Assembly (NCBI GenBank): GCA_963760375.1
Contig: CAVXCS010000007.1
Coordinates: 992,001 to 1,056,000 of the forward strand
Length of the DNA stretch: 64,000 bases
Reading direction: 5' to 3'
Source: Pelagihabitans sp963760375
GTDB lineage: Bacteria; Bacteroidota; Bacteroidia; Flavobacteriales; Flavobacteriaceae
Shown piece by piece: positions 36,501 to 43,707 of this stretch (positions are counted from its first letter, which is position 1; the number at the start of each line of letters is the position of its first letter). The translations under genes and the position numbers were made by a program. The notes under the pieces were generated by a model. It had not been told where the DNA came from. It did no database searches and worked only from the letters and a program-made list of their open reading frames with translations.

Positions 36501-37765
36501 TTGGTTTTATTGGCTCGGCAAGGCCCACCCTGGGTTTTGTGTTCGGAAGTCAGGCCGACGTTCGTTTCGATGCCGCCCGTAATGGATGGTTGACCCAATT
36601 CGCAGATTTTAATGAACAGTTTATAAGGAGGACGAACAAGCAACTGAACATTACCGCCACGGCACAGCCGGTACAGGACCTGACCATAGACCTTACGGCA
36701 GATCGGCAATATTCGAACAGTTATCAGGAAAATTTCGAGATCATCACAGAAGATGGAGAACTTCGGTATAGCCAGCAATTGGGCAATAATTATGGTAATT
36801 TCAGCATCTCGACCATGATGATAGGCACCATTTTTGGCAAGAGCGACGAGTTCGATTCGACCTATTTCGAAATTTTCAAACAAAACAGGATCACCATCGC
36901 CAACCGCTTGGTGAGCGATCGTGGCCAAGCCCCTGGCACCATCGATGCCGACGGTTTTCCGGAATTTTATGGAAAGACCAGTCAAGATGTTTTATTGCCC
37001 GCCTTTTTTGCGGCCTATACCGGGCAGGATGTCGATCGAGTGAATTTGGACGTGTTCCGACAGATACCGATTCCCAATTGGAACATCAAATATACCGGCC
37101 TCATGCGCAACAAATGGTTCAAGAAAAAGTTTAGGCGCTTTTCATTGCAACACGGCTACAGGGCAGCCTACAGTATCAATTCGTTCCAGACCAACTTGGA
37201 AAAGGAACAGCTGATCAACGATGGCATCAGCCCTACAGATACTGAAAACAACGATCTTTTGCCCGACCTCATTTTGAACAACGTGGTGTTGACCGACCAG
37301 TTCAACCCTTTGCTCAGGGTCGATTTTGAGATGCAGAACTCGGTAAGCATACTTGCCGAAGTGCGCACAGACCGAGCGATGTCTTTGAGTTTCGACAACA
37401 ACCTCATGACCGAGATCAATGGCAGGGAATATACGGTAGGGCTGGGTTACAGGATCAAGGATGTACAGTTTGTGACCAACATAGGTGGCAATAAGACCCG
37501 CTTGAAGGGCGACTTGAACCTCAAGGCCGACGTGAGTTTAAGGGATAATATTACCATCATCAGGAATTTGGATATCGACAACAACCAGATTACCTCTGGC
37601 CAGAACCTGCTTTCCATAAAGTTTACGGCCGATTATGCCCTGAGCAAAAACCTGAACGCGCTCTTCTTCTACGATCATTCGTTTTCCAAGTTTGCCGTTT
37701 CTACCGCTTTTCCCCAAACTACCGTGAACACCGGGTTCACCCTGCGCTATAATTTCGGCAATTGA
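30515..37765 (+). CDS. sprA: Gliding motility/type IX secretion outer-membrane translocon SprA
   Basis: SprA is the giant outer-membrane beta-barrel (36 strands in the F. johnsoniae structure) that forms the type IX secretion channel. The product is 2416 residues, standard size. It starts at TTG 30515, because no ATG occurs before or within the signal peptide (hydrophobic FKLIFLFVLCSLAT, cleavage near AVAQ at about 32). The mature chain is Asn/Asp-rich with many alternating amphipathic strands and no tandem repeats. It ends in the strand-like NTGFTLRYNFGN. The gene lies 5 bp after ruvA, so its translation may be coupled. T9SS partner PorP/SprF is at 61786. Confidence 0.96.
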   Translation: MKKGAKTILKFSFKLIFLFVLCSLATNTAVAQDEEPSNEQQLDSLDQEIDSVKTGFELGRLRLKNPESIVSKYIYDPKLDSYIYSSKVGDFDIGYPIILTPEQYLELVRKEGIKDYFKEKSDAYAGKKEGSEEARKNLLPNFYVNNDFFQSVFGGNTIEVIPQGSVAMDLGIIWQKNDNPALSPRNRTNLAFDFDQRISLSMLGKIGERLQVTANYDTEATFDFQNIVKLDYTPTDDDIIRKIEVGNVNMPLNSSLIQGAQSLFGVKTELQFGRTTVTAVFSEQRSQNNTVVAQGGGTLNDFSLLALDYDEDKHFFLAQYFRDNYDTALENYPFIKSQVQITRLEVWVTNRSQQTLNVRNIVAIQDLGESDPDKTRIGRANGDPAGFYNFLGINNALPRNNANDYDPGLITTGQGVLTADIRDIATVDNGFNIPTGYQASQGTDFAILENARKLEQGRDYDFNSQLGYVSLNQRLSNDEVLGVAFQYIYNGEVFQVGEFANGGLDATTVSGGVNPVINNNTLVLKLLKSNITNINDPIWDLMMKNIYATGAFQLSQDDFKLNILYSDPSPRNYITPILEGPGSGWPDALQERILLEVFNFDRLNIYNDLQPGGDGFFDFVPGITVDTRGGRIIFTKVEPFGEFLFNRLGQGTTGNYDSPNQQDYNENQKRYVFRDMYALTKAAALQNPEQNKFILKGRYKSEGSNGIPIGAFNVPRGSVRVTAGGRQLQEGIDYTVNYQAGTVQILDPSLEASNTPINISVENNAVFGQQTRRFTGVNVEHQINKNFVMGATLLNLNERPLTQKSNFGVEPVNNTVFGLNGNFSTEIPLLTRLVNKLPNIDTDVPSNLSLRGEIAWLKPSSPKNADFEGETTTYLDDFEGSQALIDIRSSLGWTLASVPKEIADLATSSIGKGYKRAKLAWYTIDPIFYTNQRPSSISDSDISKNETRRIFVDEVFPQVEIAQGQTQQQTTLDLAYYPNVRGPYNASPVDNGIESFEQQLPDQKWAGIMRSLSSTNFEQANVEFIQFWVMDPYVDNIGTGPGKLVIDLGNITEDILPDGRKQYENGLPLDPNSNETRSTEWGSVPQTQALVYAFDVDEATRRAQDVGFDGLDDAQEATFIPEGGTAPVYNGPPEDPARDNYEYFLQREGSILNRYLNFNNPQGNSPVQVTNDNRGNTTLPDVEDIDRDLTMTTVDSYYSYEVDIKPGTGINDQYVTDIRDSLVLSGNRIPDGGSVRTRWIQYKIPLSDFTASVGGINDFRSISSMRMYLTGFSDDVVLRFATLDLVRGDWRTYNKTLQADGEDPSLDATTLEVNAVNIQENEQRTPIPYVLPPDVRREQLNNNNTIIQQNEQSLSLLVRNLEPQDSRGVFKNLNIDLRQYEKIKMFLHAEEVGVALNPSEAPLVGFLRIGTDFTENFYQIELPLKFTEFGARSENDIWPEANRMTIALADLKKVKSLRINIRNDGVPLSELRYYEVENGEVVEVSEFAPRSEGKIRIGIRGNPSLGNIRSMMVGIKNVSDLATNGEVWFNELRLAGLDNNGGWASVLAMDANIADFANVSATGSKSTSGFGAIDQMPNERAREDAISYDVVTNVNVGQLLPPKWGIQIPFNYGISEQKITPEFDPEFDDLKLNDLIDTAVDQEDADNLRERAEDYTKRTSINLIGVRKNRGEEAKANFFDIENFTFNYSYNQTDHRDFEVQQLQDQNVVAGMVYTHNFKPFEVAPFMKKDSLFTGKYWQWLKELNLSLLPTSVSVNSNINRQFNRQTFRNVIPAGEDPNNFLALPELQQRNYLFNWQYAVNYSLTKSLRLNLTASNNHIVRNYLEDKNDPNSEIDKALSLWDGFWDLGEPNRHAQQMQLNYEVPFNKIPALDFITAQYSYTSNFDWQRGGDALTEVAGSAINTVQNASTHNLTSNLTLQKFYDLLGLKKNDGKVLASQAAIRKDKAGNPSKSAEKTPDKTSGLWNTAVDVITMVKRLNVNYNESNGTVLPGYTQSIGFIGSARPTLGFVFGSQADVRFDAARNGWLTQFADFNEQFIRRTNKQLNITATAQPVQDLTIDLTADRQYSNSYQENFEIITEDGELRYSQQLGNNYGNFSISTMMIGTIFGKSDEFDSTYFEIFKQNRITIANRLVSDRGQAPGTIDADGFPEFYGKTSQDVLLPAFFAAYTGQDVDRVNLDVFRQIPIPNWNIKYTGLMRNKWFKKKFRRFSLQHGYRAAYSINSFQTNLEKEQLINDGISPTDTENNDLLPDLILNNVVLTDQFNPLLRVDFEMQNSVSILAEVRTDRAMSLSFDNNLMTEINGREYTVGLGYRIKDVQFVTNIGGNKTRLKGDLNLKADVSLRDNITIIRNLDIDNNQITSGQNLLSIKFTADYALSKNLNALFFYDHSFSKFAVSTAFPQTTVNTGFTLRYNFGN

Positions 37766-37877
37766 GGCTGGTGAGAGGGCTGTCAATGCACACGAGCAAT
37801 TCCAATATCTTCAAAGTCTGGTTCCCATCACATGGGCCGAACCTATTTTCGAATAATCCGGCACCGGCTTTTTTTTC

Positions 37878-37908
37878 TTGAATACCTCTATTTAATCATT
37901 TACATTTG
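37878..37908 (+). promoter_or_regulatory. gcvH promoter (TTG-N20-TACATTTG)
   Basis: TTG at 37878-37880 and TACATTTG at 37901-37908 are 20 bp apart. The gcvH ATG lies 19 bp past the -7 box. Confidence 0.65.
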
Positions 37909-37927
37909 TTCGTTAATAAAATTCAAA

Positions 37928-38308
37928 ATGAACATACCATCGGAATTAAAATATACCAAAGACCATGAATGGGTCAGGGTCGAAGGGGAAATCGCAACGG
38001 TAGGAATCACCGATTTTGCCCAAGGGGAACTGGGCGATATCGTCTATGTTGAGGTCGAGACCCTTGATGAAACCCTCGAAAAAGAGGCGGTTTTCGGCAC
38101 TGTGGAAGCGGTAAAGACCGTATCTGACCTTTTTTTGCCGTTGAGCGGGGAAGTCATTGAATTCAATACCTTATTGGAACAGGAGCCCGAAAAAGTGAAC
38201 AGTGATCCCTATGGTGAAGGTTGGATGGTAAAGATAAAAATAGCGAACACTTCCGAACTTGCCGATCTACTCAGTGCAAAGGCTTACAAAGAATTGATAG
38301 GTGCTTAA
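37928..38308 (+). CDS. gcvH: Glycine cleavage system H protein
   Basis: The lipoyl carrier of the glycine cleavage complex, shuttling the aminomethyl group between P, T and L proteins. I chose ATG 37928 (126 residues, MNIPSELKYTKDHEW), as the upstream frame lacks the conserved start and overlaps the promoter. The lipoyl lysine is K63 in VFGTVEAVKTVSDL. Ends normally at IGA. gcvT, gcvP and the lipoate genes are not in the window. The VanZ-like gene overlaps its last codons. Confidence 0.96.
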   Translation: MNIPSELKYTKDHEWVRVEGEIATVGITDFAQGELGDIVYVEVETLDETLEKEAVFGTVEAVKTVSDLFLPLSGEVIEFNTLLEQEPEKVNSDPYGEGWMVKIKIANTSELADLLSAKAYKELIGA

Positions 38309-38702
38309 AAAAAATGGGTTCACCATAGTATTTTTGATATGGATGGGCCTGATTACTTTTCTCAGTCTCCATTCCTTTAAAGACAATGAATTGCCGGATT
38401 TGGGCATTCCCAATATGGACAAGCTGGTGCATTTTGTGTTTTATGCCATGGCGACTTTTTTGGGCTGTCTTTTTATCAGGGAACGTACCCATGGCGAAAA
38501 AGGATTGAAACCCACTATTGGTATAATAGGGTTCCTGATGATCATATATGGTATGGTTATTGAGGTATTACAGTATGGTTTCACCACATCAAGGGATGGC
38601 AATATCTTTGATGTTTTGGCCAACAGTGTTGGCACTTTGGCCGGTATTTTGACCATTGTATTTATATTTAAAGGGGAAAGACGATTAAATTGGAAATATT
38701 AA
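38301..38702 (+). CDS. VanZ-like family membrane protein
   Basis: A 133-residue VanZ-like protein with about four membrane segments (about 8-27, 39-57, 69-90, 105-125) and a conserved MDKLVHFVFYAMA motif with the His that defines the family. Function is unknown; the VanZ fold is not a resistance determinant by itself. The start is GTG 38301, overlapping gcvH by 8 bp in another frame. The next in-frame Met would remove half of the first helix. It is likely cotranscribed with gcvH. Confidence 0.82.
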   Translation: MLKKNGFTIVFLIWMGLITFLSLHSFKDNELPDLGIPNMDKLVHFVFYAMATFLGCLFIRERTHGEKGLKPTIGIIGFLMIIYGMVIEVLQYGFTTSRDGNIFDVLANSVGTLAGILTIVFIFKGERRLNWKY

Positions 38703-38734
38703 TTGTTATTTTAAGGATTATTTAATTAAATTAG
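38703..38734 (+). promoter_or_regulatory. Candidate tonB promoter
   Basis: TTG at 38703-38705 lies 21 bp before TAAATTAG (38727-38734), which has two mismatches to TAnnTTTG. The tonB ATG is 21 bp further on. Confidence 0.4.
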
Positions 38735-38755
38735 CGAACATTAAAAAGCATAAAT

Positions 38756-39460
38756 ATGGAAGCGAAAAAGAGTCCCAAGGCAGATGTAGGACGAAACAGT
38801 AGTCTTTATTTTGTGATTGGTTTGGCCGTTGTAATGCTGGTCACATGGCAGGCATTGGAGTGGAAAACCTATGATAAGGAAAATGAATATGACATTTCGC
38901 TGAACGTTGATGATCAGTTGGATGAAGAAGTGCCCATGACCGAACAGATCAAGACCCCACCACCACCACCGCCTCCGGCAGCACCTGAAATCATTGAAGT
39001 GGTCGAAGATGAGGAAGAGGTAGAGGAAACGGTGATCGAGTCGACCGAAACCAGCCAAGAAGAAGAAGTGATCAGTGTTGACGACGTGCAGACTGAGGAA
39101 GTCGAAGATGATATCGACGTGCCTTTTGCGGTCATTGAAGATGTGCCTATTTTTCCAGGCTGTGAAAATGAAAAGGACAAAAGGGCCTGCTTTAATTCCA
39201 TGATGCAAAAGCATATCAGTAAAAACTTCCGTTATCCAGAAATCGCTCAGGAAATGGGTGTTCAAGGTAGGGTAAACGTAATGTTCGTGATTCAGAAAGA
39301 CGGTAGCATCGGCAACGTTAGGATGCGGGGCCCCGACAAAAATTTAGAGGAAGAGGCCGCTAGGATTATTGCCAAACTCCCAAAAATGACCCCTGGAAAA
39401 CAAAGGGGTAGGGCGGTAAGGGTGCCATTCAGTATCCCCATCACTTTCAAACTACAATAG
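38756..39460 (+). CDS. TonB-family energy transducer
   Basis: A 234-residue TonB protein linking the ExbBD proton channel to outer-membrane transporters. There is a short cytosolic N-terminus, one helix at about 17-36, a poly-Pro run (TPPPPPPP, about 64-71) and an unusually acidic linker (about 75-120, mostly Glu/Asp). The TonB C-terminal domain is at about 150-234 (RYPEIAQEMGVQGRVNVMFV and IPITFKL at the end). The C-terminal domain begins with CENEKDKRACF, two cysteines that could form a disulfide. It is followed by a strong terminator. No exbBD or receptor gene is adjacent. Confidence 0.9.
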   Translation: MEAKKSPKADVGRNSSLYFVIGLAVVMLVTWQALEWKTYDKENEYDISLNVDDQLDEEVPMTEQIKTPPPPPPPAAPEIIEVVEDEEEVEETVIESTETSQEEEVISVDDVQTEEVEDDIDVPFAVIEDVPIFPGCENEKDKRACFNSMMQKHISKNFRYPEIAQEMGVQGRVNVMFVIQKDGSIGNVRMRGPDKNLEEEAARIIAKLPKMTPGKQRGRAVRVPFSIPITFKLQ

Positions 39461-39482
39461 AAAACATATCATTTTATAATAG

Positions 39483-39509
39483 AAAACCAGGACTTGTCCT
39501 GGTTTTTTT
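39483..39509 (+). terminator. Intrinsic terminator after tonB
   Basis: A 10-bp stem AAAACCAGGA/TCCTGGTTTT (39483-39492, 39497-39506), a CTTG loop and a seven-T tract ending at 39509. Confidence 0.93.
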
Positions 39510-39626
39510 ATTTGATGGCATCGGTCATGGCCTTGATATTCCATCGCTTGTATGATGCATTATCGCCATGGGCAAAGGTTGATGGGAGATTACATTTCCT
39601 TGGCAAAAAGATTTTATCGCGACCGC

Positions 39627-40529
39627 CTACTGCCCCTTTAAACTGTTGTAGAAAGTCTCTCGCAAGCGTTCAGGGTTGATGAACCCACCTCCAAAAGATG
39701 CGTCATATTCAGCCGTGAGCACCTTGTCGGCCATCACTTCTTCCAAGGTTTTTCCCGCATCGATTTGCGATTGTACCTTTGCTTTGATGTCCTGCAACAT
39801 GGCCAAAAAAGCTTCCAATTCGAATCTTGTGGAAGGCCGGCCATGGCCGGGGATGATCTTGGTATCGGCATTGATGAGCATGAGCGCCTTTTTTTGGGCT
39901 TCGATAAGACCATTGACACTGCCACCGCTTCCCAGGTCGATATACGGGTAGCGGCCCGCAAAGAAAGTATCGCCCATGTGGAGCACATTGTTTTCGGCAA
40001 AATATACCATGGCATCCCCATCGGTATGTGCATTATGGACATGAAAGGCCAGTATTTTTTCATCTCCGTCAAAAAAAGTGATGTCGTTGGAGAAAGTGAC
40101 CTCTGGCAACATCCTCTCATATTCTTCCTCGGTAATTTCTTGGGCCTCCAGTTTCGTTTTTTGATTGCTGCCGATCCTGTCCCTTACATTATCATGGGCC
40201 ACCAATACCGTTTCGCGCGAATTGAATTTGGCATTACCGCCAGAATGATCGCCGTGCATATGGGTGTTCAACAAAAAAGCGATGGGCTTGTCGCTCAGGG
40301 TGGCGATCGACGCCTTGATCTTGTCGCTCAAACGATCGAATTGGTCATCGATCATAAAAACATAGTCTTCACCCACATAAATACCAATATTGCCGCCCTG
40401 ACCGGTGAGCATATAAACTTGTTTGGAAAGGGTATCGACCGAAATGTTCACCGGCGCTTCTTGAGCTTTGAGTATCGAGAATCCAAATTGGCAAATGACC
40501 ATGGATAACATAAAAGGGATTGTCTTCAT
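39627..40529 (-). CDS. Exported metallo-beta-lactamase-fold hydrolase
   Basis: A 300-residue secreted MBL-fold enzyme. The signal peptide (FMLSMVICQFGFSILKAQ, cleavage near 23) is followed by the alpha-beta/beta-alpha fold with THMHGDHSGG, that is His90-x-His92-x-Asp94-His95. Further ligands are the His in HNAHTDGD (about 165-172), MGDTF (about 186) and PGHGRP (about 225). The sequence is closer to the general MBL-fold hydrolases with a quinoprotein relay/SoxH type annotation than to true beta-lactamases; the substrate is unknown. It stands alone; the divergent ctaB starts 97 bp away. Confidence 0.88.
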   Translation of the reverse strand: MKTIPFMLSMVICQFGFSILKAQEAPVNISVDTLSKQVYMLTGQGGNIGIYVGEDYVFMIDDQFDRLSDKIKASIATLSDKPIAFLLNTHMHGDHSGGNAKFNSRETVLVAHDNVRDRIGSNQKTKLEAQEITEEEYERMLPEVTFSNDITFFDGDEKILAFHVHNAHTDGDAMVYFAENNVLHMGDTFFAGRYPYIDLGSGGSVNGLIEAQKKALMLINADTKIIPGHGRPSTRFELEAFLAMLQDIKAKVQSQIDAGKTLEEVMADKVLTAEYDASFGGGFINPERLRETFYNSLKGQ

Positions 40530-40576
40530 CTTGATTTTTTAATTGCATAAAAGATAAGATAAACATAGGCATTTCG

Positions 40577-40607
40577 TTGGAGAAATTGGCATAGCGGCCT
40601 ATCTTTG
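40577..40607 (+). promoter_or_regulatory. ctaB promoter (TTG-N20-TATCTTTG)
   Basis: TTG at 40577-40579 and TATCTTTG at 40600-40607 with 20 bp between; ctaB ATG 19 bp past the -7 box. Confidence 0.7.
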
Positions 40608-40626
40608 CAGCCGTAAAAAACAATGG

Positions 40627-41526
40627 ATGAAAACCGCAGTGGACACTGCAAGAACGAGTTCATGGGCCCTGGTCTTTTCTGATTTTAAGGAAATTACCAA
40701 AGCCCGTCTGGCGATCAGCGTGGTTTTCTCTTCCATTGCGGGCTATTTTTTGGGTGCGGAACAATTGACCTTGGTCCCTTTATTGTTGCTGGCTTTTGGG
40801 GGCTATTGTATGGTCGGGGCCTCAAATGCCTATAATCAGGTGATCGAAAAGGATTTGGATGCCCTGATGAACCGTACCCGAAACCGCCCTATTCCCTCGG
40901 GTAGAATGACGGTCGGCCGCGCCATGTCGATCGCCATAACACTCACCGTTTTGGGAATCGTTACCTTATATATCCTTAACCCCAAAACAGCTATGTTCGG
41001 GGCTATTTCCATCTTTTTGTATACCAGTGTTTATACGCCCCTGAAGACCAAAACGCCACTAGCGGTTTTTGTGGGAGCCTTTCCTGGTGCCATCCCCTTC
41101 ATGTTGGGGTGGGTGGCCGCCACCAATGATTTTGGAATTGAGCCGGGCACACTGTTCATGATTCAATTCTTTTGGCAATTCCCCCATTTCTGGGCATTGG
41201 GCTGGATGTTGGATGATGACTATAGGAAAGGCGGTTTTAAAATGTTGCCTACGGGCAAAAAAGATAAGGGCACCGCCTTGCAGATCATCATGTATACCAT
41301 TTGGATGATGGTCATTTCCGTAATTCCCGTTTTCGGCATTACGGGAAGGCTGCAACTCTCCGTCGCGGCGGCGATAATTATCTTTTTGATGGGATCGGTG
41401 ATGTTGTTCTTCGCCTTCCGACTATATGAAAAAAGAGACAACGCTTCAGCCAAGAAATTGATGCTCGCCAGCGTAACCTATATCACGCTGATGCAAATTG
41501 TCTATGTTGTTGACAAATTAATATAA
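40627..41526 (+). CDS. ctaB: Protoheme IX farnesyltransferase (heme O synthase)
   Basis: CtaB farnesylates heme B to heme O, the precursor of heme A for the oxidase. The 299-residue UbiA-family protein has about nine helices. The prenyl diphosphate-binding region reads NAYNQVIEKDLDALMNRTRNRP (about 65-86; first Asp-rich motif), and the second polar loop holds DDDYRKGGFKMLP (about 196-208). The start ATG 40627 is in frame with this; an overlapping ATG at 40623 is in another frame. It heads the second oxidase locus. No ctaA (heme A synthase) is in the window. Confidence 0.95.
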   Translation: MKTAVDTARTSSWALVFSDFKEITKARLAISVVFSSIAGYFLGAEQLTLVPLLLLAFGGYCMVGASNAYNQVIEKDLDALMNRTRNRPIPSGRMTVGRAMSIAITLTVLGIVTLYILNPKTAMFGAISIFLYTSVYTPLKTKTPLAVFVGAFPGAIPFMLGWVAATNDFGIEPGTLFMIQFFWQFPHFWALGWMLDDDYRKGGFKMLPTGKKDKGTALQIIMYTIWMMVISVIPVFGITGRLQLSVAAAIIIFLMGSVMLFFAFRLYEKRDNASAKKLMLASVTYITLMQIVYVVDKLI

Positions 41527-41535
41527 TTCGAAACT

Positions 41536-42117
41536 ATGGATTTGACCCAAGGTACCGAGAGGAAGAAAAATGAAAGGGCGAAAAAAATGATGCTGTGGTT
41601 TGGTATCGCCAGCTTGTTAATGGGCTTTGCCGGCTGGACGAGCGCCTATATCGTGAGCAGTAGCCGGGAAGATTGGTTGACCGATCTACAGATTCCGTAT
41701 TACTTTTACATCAGTACCGCTGTGATCCTGCTCAGTAGCCTAACTTATATATTGGCAAAAAATGCGATTGGGCACGACCGTGCCAAAGCATGTACGTCAT
41801 GGCTATTGCTCACATTGGTTTTGGGAGTGGCTTTCATCGTATTGCAGTTCAGGGGGTTCAACGAGATGTTATCCTATGGCTACTACTTCACGGGCCCGAC
41901 GAGTAGCATAAAAATGTCTTATGTTTTTTTGATCGCCGCGGTACATATCGTGCACGTGCTGGCGGGGATTATTTCATTGACCGTCGTGCTCTTTAATCAG
42001 TTGAAAGGAAAATATACCTCCGAATCGTATTTGGGAATGTCTTTGGGCGCCACCTTCTGGCACTTCTTGGACCTGTTATGGGTATATTTGGTGCTGTTCA
42101 TGACCTTTGTGAAATAA
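41536..42117 (+). CDS. Cytochrome c oxidase subunit III family protein, short paralogue
   Basis: A 193-residue heme-copper oxidase subunit III-type protein with five predicted helices. The N-terminal region (MMLWFGIASLLMGFAGWTSAYIV) and the C-terminal SLGATFWHFLDLLWVYLVLFMTFVK match the family, including the conserved WHFLDLLWVYL. The second subunit III gene follows after 95 bp with its own promoter. It begins 9 bp after ctaB and is surely cotranscribed with it. Which of the two is the structural subunit III of the ctaCD oxidase cannot be told from sequence; both may be. Confidence 0.88.
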   Translation: MDLTQGTERKKNERAKKMMLWFGIASLLMGFAGWTSAYIVSSSREDWLTDLQIPYYFYISTAVILLSSLTYILAKNAIGHDRAKACTSWLLLTLVLGVAFIVLQFRGFNEMLSYGYYFTGPTSSIKMSYVFLIAAVHIVHVLAGIISLTVVLFNQLKGKYTSESYLGMSLGATFWHFLDLLWVYLVLFMTFVK

Positions 42118-42156
42118 TATTTTTCATAAAAGTTTGTTTTGACCCCTTTTCGGCTT

Positions 42157-42184
42157 TTGTATGCACGAAAAAAATGTAAATTTG
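42157..42184 (+). promoter_or_regulatory. Promoter before second subunit III gene (TTG-N17-TAAATTTG)
   Basis: TTG 42157-42159, a 17-bp spacer and TAAATTTG at 42177-42184, the cleanest promoter in this locus. The start codon is 28 bp past the -7 box. Confidence 0.72.
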
Positions 42185-42212
42185 TGGCAACTTTAACTTT
42201 TCATTTAAATAT

Positions 42213-43187
42213 ATGGATTCTACGGTGACATCAGCTACGGAAGAAAACGTTTGGGGAGGCGGTAACAGGCCTTTGGGTGCCAGTTATGGCAAATTGATGA
42301 TGTGGTTCTTCCTGGTATCGGATGCGCTCACCTTCTCGGGATTTTTGGCGGCCTACGGCTTTTCCAGGTTCAAGTTTATCGAATCCTGGCCCATTGCCGA
42401 TCAAGTCTTTACCCACGTTCCTTTTTTCCATGGAAATTATCCCATGTACTATGTGGCGTTCATGACCTTCATCCTGATCATGTCCTCGGTTACTATGGTG
42501 CTTGCGGTGGATGCCGGGCACAAAATGAAACAAAACGCCGTGATTTGGTACATGTTCCTGACGATTATCGGAGGCGCGATCTTCGTAGGCTCACAGGCTT
42601 GGGAATGGGCCACTTTCATTCGTGGCGATTATGGGGCCGTTGAGACACAGGGTGGAAGGATACTGCAGTTCGTAAAGGCCGATTCGGGCGAAAGGGCAGC
42701 ATTGGCAGATTTTGCCAAAACAATTCCATCAGAGCGCGAGAGGAACGAACGTAACGACGGGCTTTGGTTTCAGCAGGAAGGATTTTTGCCCTCATACTCG
42801 CTTACTGAAGTTGCGGAAGGCCTTAAGGCCAATCCCAATATCGTCATCCGTACCGAGGCAATCAACGAGGAAGGAGATAAAACGGTGCTTACGAGGGAAG
42901 CTTCGCTCGAAAAGATCAAGGAGGCCAGATTGGTGGTCGAAGGAGCCAACCTGATCAATAACGAATACGGCAGCCGACTCTTTGCCGATTTCTTCTTCTT
43001 CATTACGGGCTTTCACGGTTTTCACGTATTTTCAGGGGTAATGATCAATATAATCATTTTCTTCAATGTGATTTTGGGGACCTATGAACGACGTGGCCAT
43101 TATGAAATGGTCGAAAAAGTTGGATTATACTGGCACTTTGTAGATTTGGTGTGGGTATTCGTATTCACCTTCTTTTACCTTGTTTAG
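42213..43187 (+). CDS. ctaE: Cytochrome c oxidase subunit III with large soluble insert
   Basis: A 324-residue subunit III. Helices 1-4 (from YGKLMMWFFLVSDALTFSGFLAAYGF, about 25-50) and the last two (FFFFITGFHGFHVFSGVMINIIIF, and YWHFVDLVWVFVFTFFYLV at the end) fit the family. Between them, residues about 135-250 form a hydrophilic insert (HRGDYGAVETQGG through VVEGANLINNEY) absent from the short paralogue just upstream. The insert has no cysteines or recognisable domain. It has its own promoter and leads into subunit IV. Confidence 0.9.
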   Translation: MDSTVTSATEENVWGGGNRPLGASYGKLMMWFFLVSDALTFSGFLAAYGFSRFKFIESWPIADQVFTHVPFFHGNYPMYYVAFMTFILIMSSVTMVLAVDAGHKMKQNAVIWYMFLTIIGGAIFVGSQAWEWATFIRGDYGAVETQGGRILQFVKADSGERAALADFAKTIPSERERNERNDGLWFQQEGFLPSYSLTEVAEGLKANPNIVIRTEAINEEGDKTVLTREASLEKIKEARLVVEGANLINNEYGSRLFADFFFFITGFHGFHVFSGVMINIIIFFNVILGTYERRGHYEMVEKVGLYWHFVDLVWVFVFTFFYLV

Positions 43188-43242
43188 CACAAAACAAGAC
43201 CTGATTGAGTTAGAAAAGATTGCTTAATAAGTTATATAACAA

Positions 43243-43626
43243 ATGGCACACGCACATAAATTAGAGATTTTTAGGGGGCTTTTGAAATTCAAGTCGAACA
43301 CCCAAAAGATTTGGGGAGTACTGGTGTTTTTAACCGTGGTCACCGCCGTGGAAGTGGTATTGGGGATCACCAAACCCCATTCTTTGACACATTCTTACTT
43401 TTTGGGAATGAAGGTGCTCAATTGGATATTCATTACCTTGACCTTGGTGAAGGCTTATTACATCGCCTGGGATTTCATGCACCTCAGGGATGAGCGTTCC
43501 TCGCTTCGAAGGGCTATCGTATGGACGCCGATCTTTCTGGTTGCCTATTTGGTATTTATTCTCTTGTTTGAAGCCGACTACGTATACAACGTTTACAAGG
43601 AAGGCTTCGTAAAGTGGAATTTTTAA
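43243..43626 (+). CDS. Cytochrome c oxidase subunit IV-type protein
   Basis: A 127-residue membrane protein with three helices (about 25-44, 55-75, 92-113), the COX4_pro type found in caa3 oxidases of Bacteroidota. It stabilises the oxidase and binds no cofactor. Its N-terminus MAHAHK has two His. It starts 55 bp after subunit III and is the last gene before the terminator at 43659-43684. Confidence 0.85.
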   Translation: MAHAHKLEIFRGLLKFKSNTQKIWGVLVFLTVVTAVEVVLGITKPHSLTHSYFLGMKVLNWIFITLTLVKAYYIAWDFMHLRDERSSLRRAIVWTPIFLVAYLVFILLFEADYVYNVYKEGFVKWNF

Positions 43627-43658
43627 GCCCAAAAAACCACTAAAATTAACAGCATTAT

Positions 43659-43684
43659 AAGACGGTTTCATAACCGTCTTTTTT
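43659..43684 (+). terminator. Intrinsic terminator of the ctaB-cox locus
   Basis: A 9-bp stem AAGACGGTT/AACCGTCTT (43659-43667, 43672-43680), a TCAT loop and T's to 43684. Its T-tract overlaps the next gene's -7 box. Confidence 0.9.
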
Positions 43685-43691
43685 ATTTTTG
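43684..43691 (+). promoter_or_regulatory. Candidate -7 element for the SCO-like gene
   Basis: TATTTTTG fits TAnnTTTG and is 16 bp before the ATG. No TTG lies 17-23 bp upstream; that position is inside the terminator stem. Confidence 0.45.
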
Positions 43692-43707
43692 CACAGAAAT
43701 TGGCTTG

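Noticed and set aside
30515..37765. T9SS cargo proteins with C-terminal sorting domains
   Set aside because: None of the exported proteins here ends with a recognisable type A or B sorting domain; SprA and PorP/SprF are machine parts.
37840..37880. CCGGCACCGG followed by T's downstream of sprA as a terminator
   Set aside because: The direct repeat of CCGG leaves only a 2-nt loop, and alternative pairing gives no more than 4 bp. The T's overlap the gcvH promoter.
38301..38702. Vancomycin resistance (VanZ)
   Set aside because: Single VanZ-like membrane proteins are widespread; no van cluster is present.
39627..40529. Metallo-beta-lactamase antibiotic resistance
   Set aside because: MBL fold and HxHxDH are shared by many hydrolases; nothing points to beta-lactam hydrolysis.
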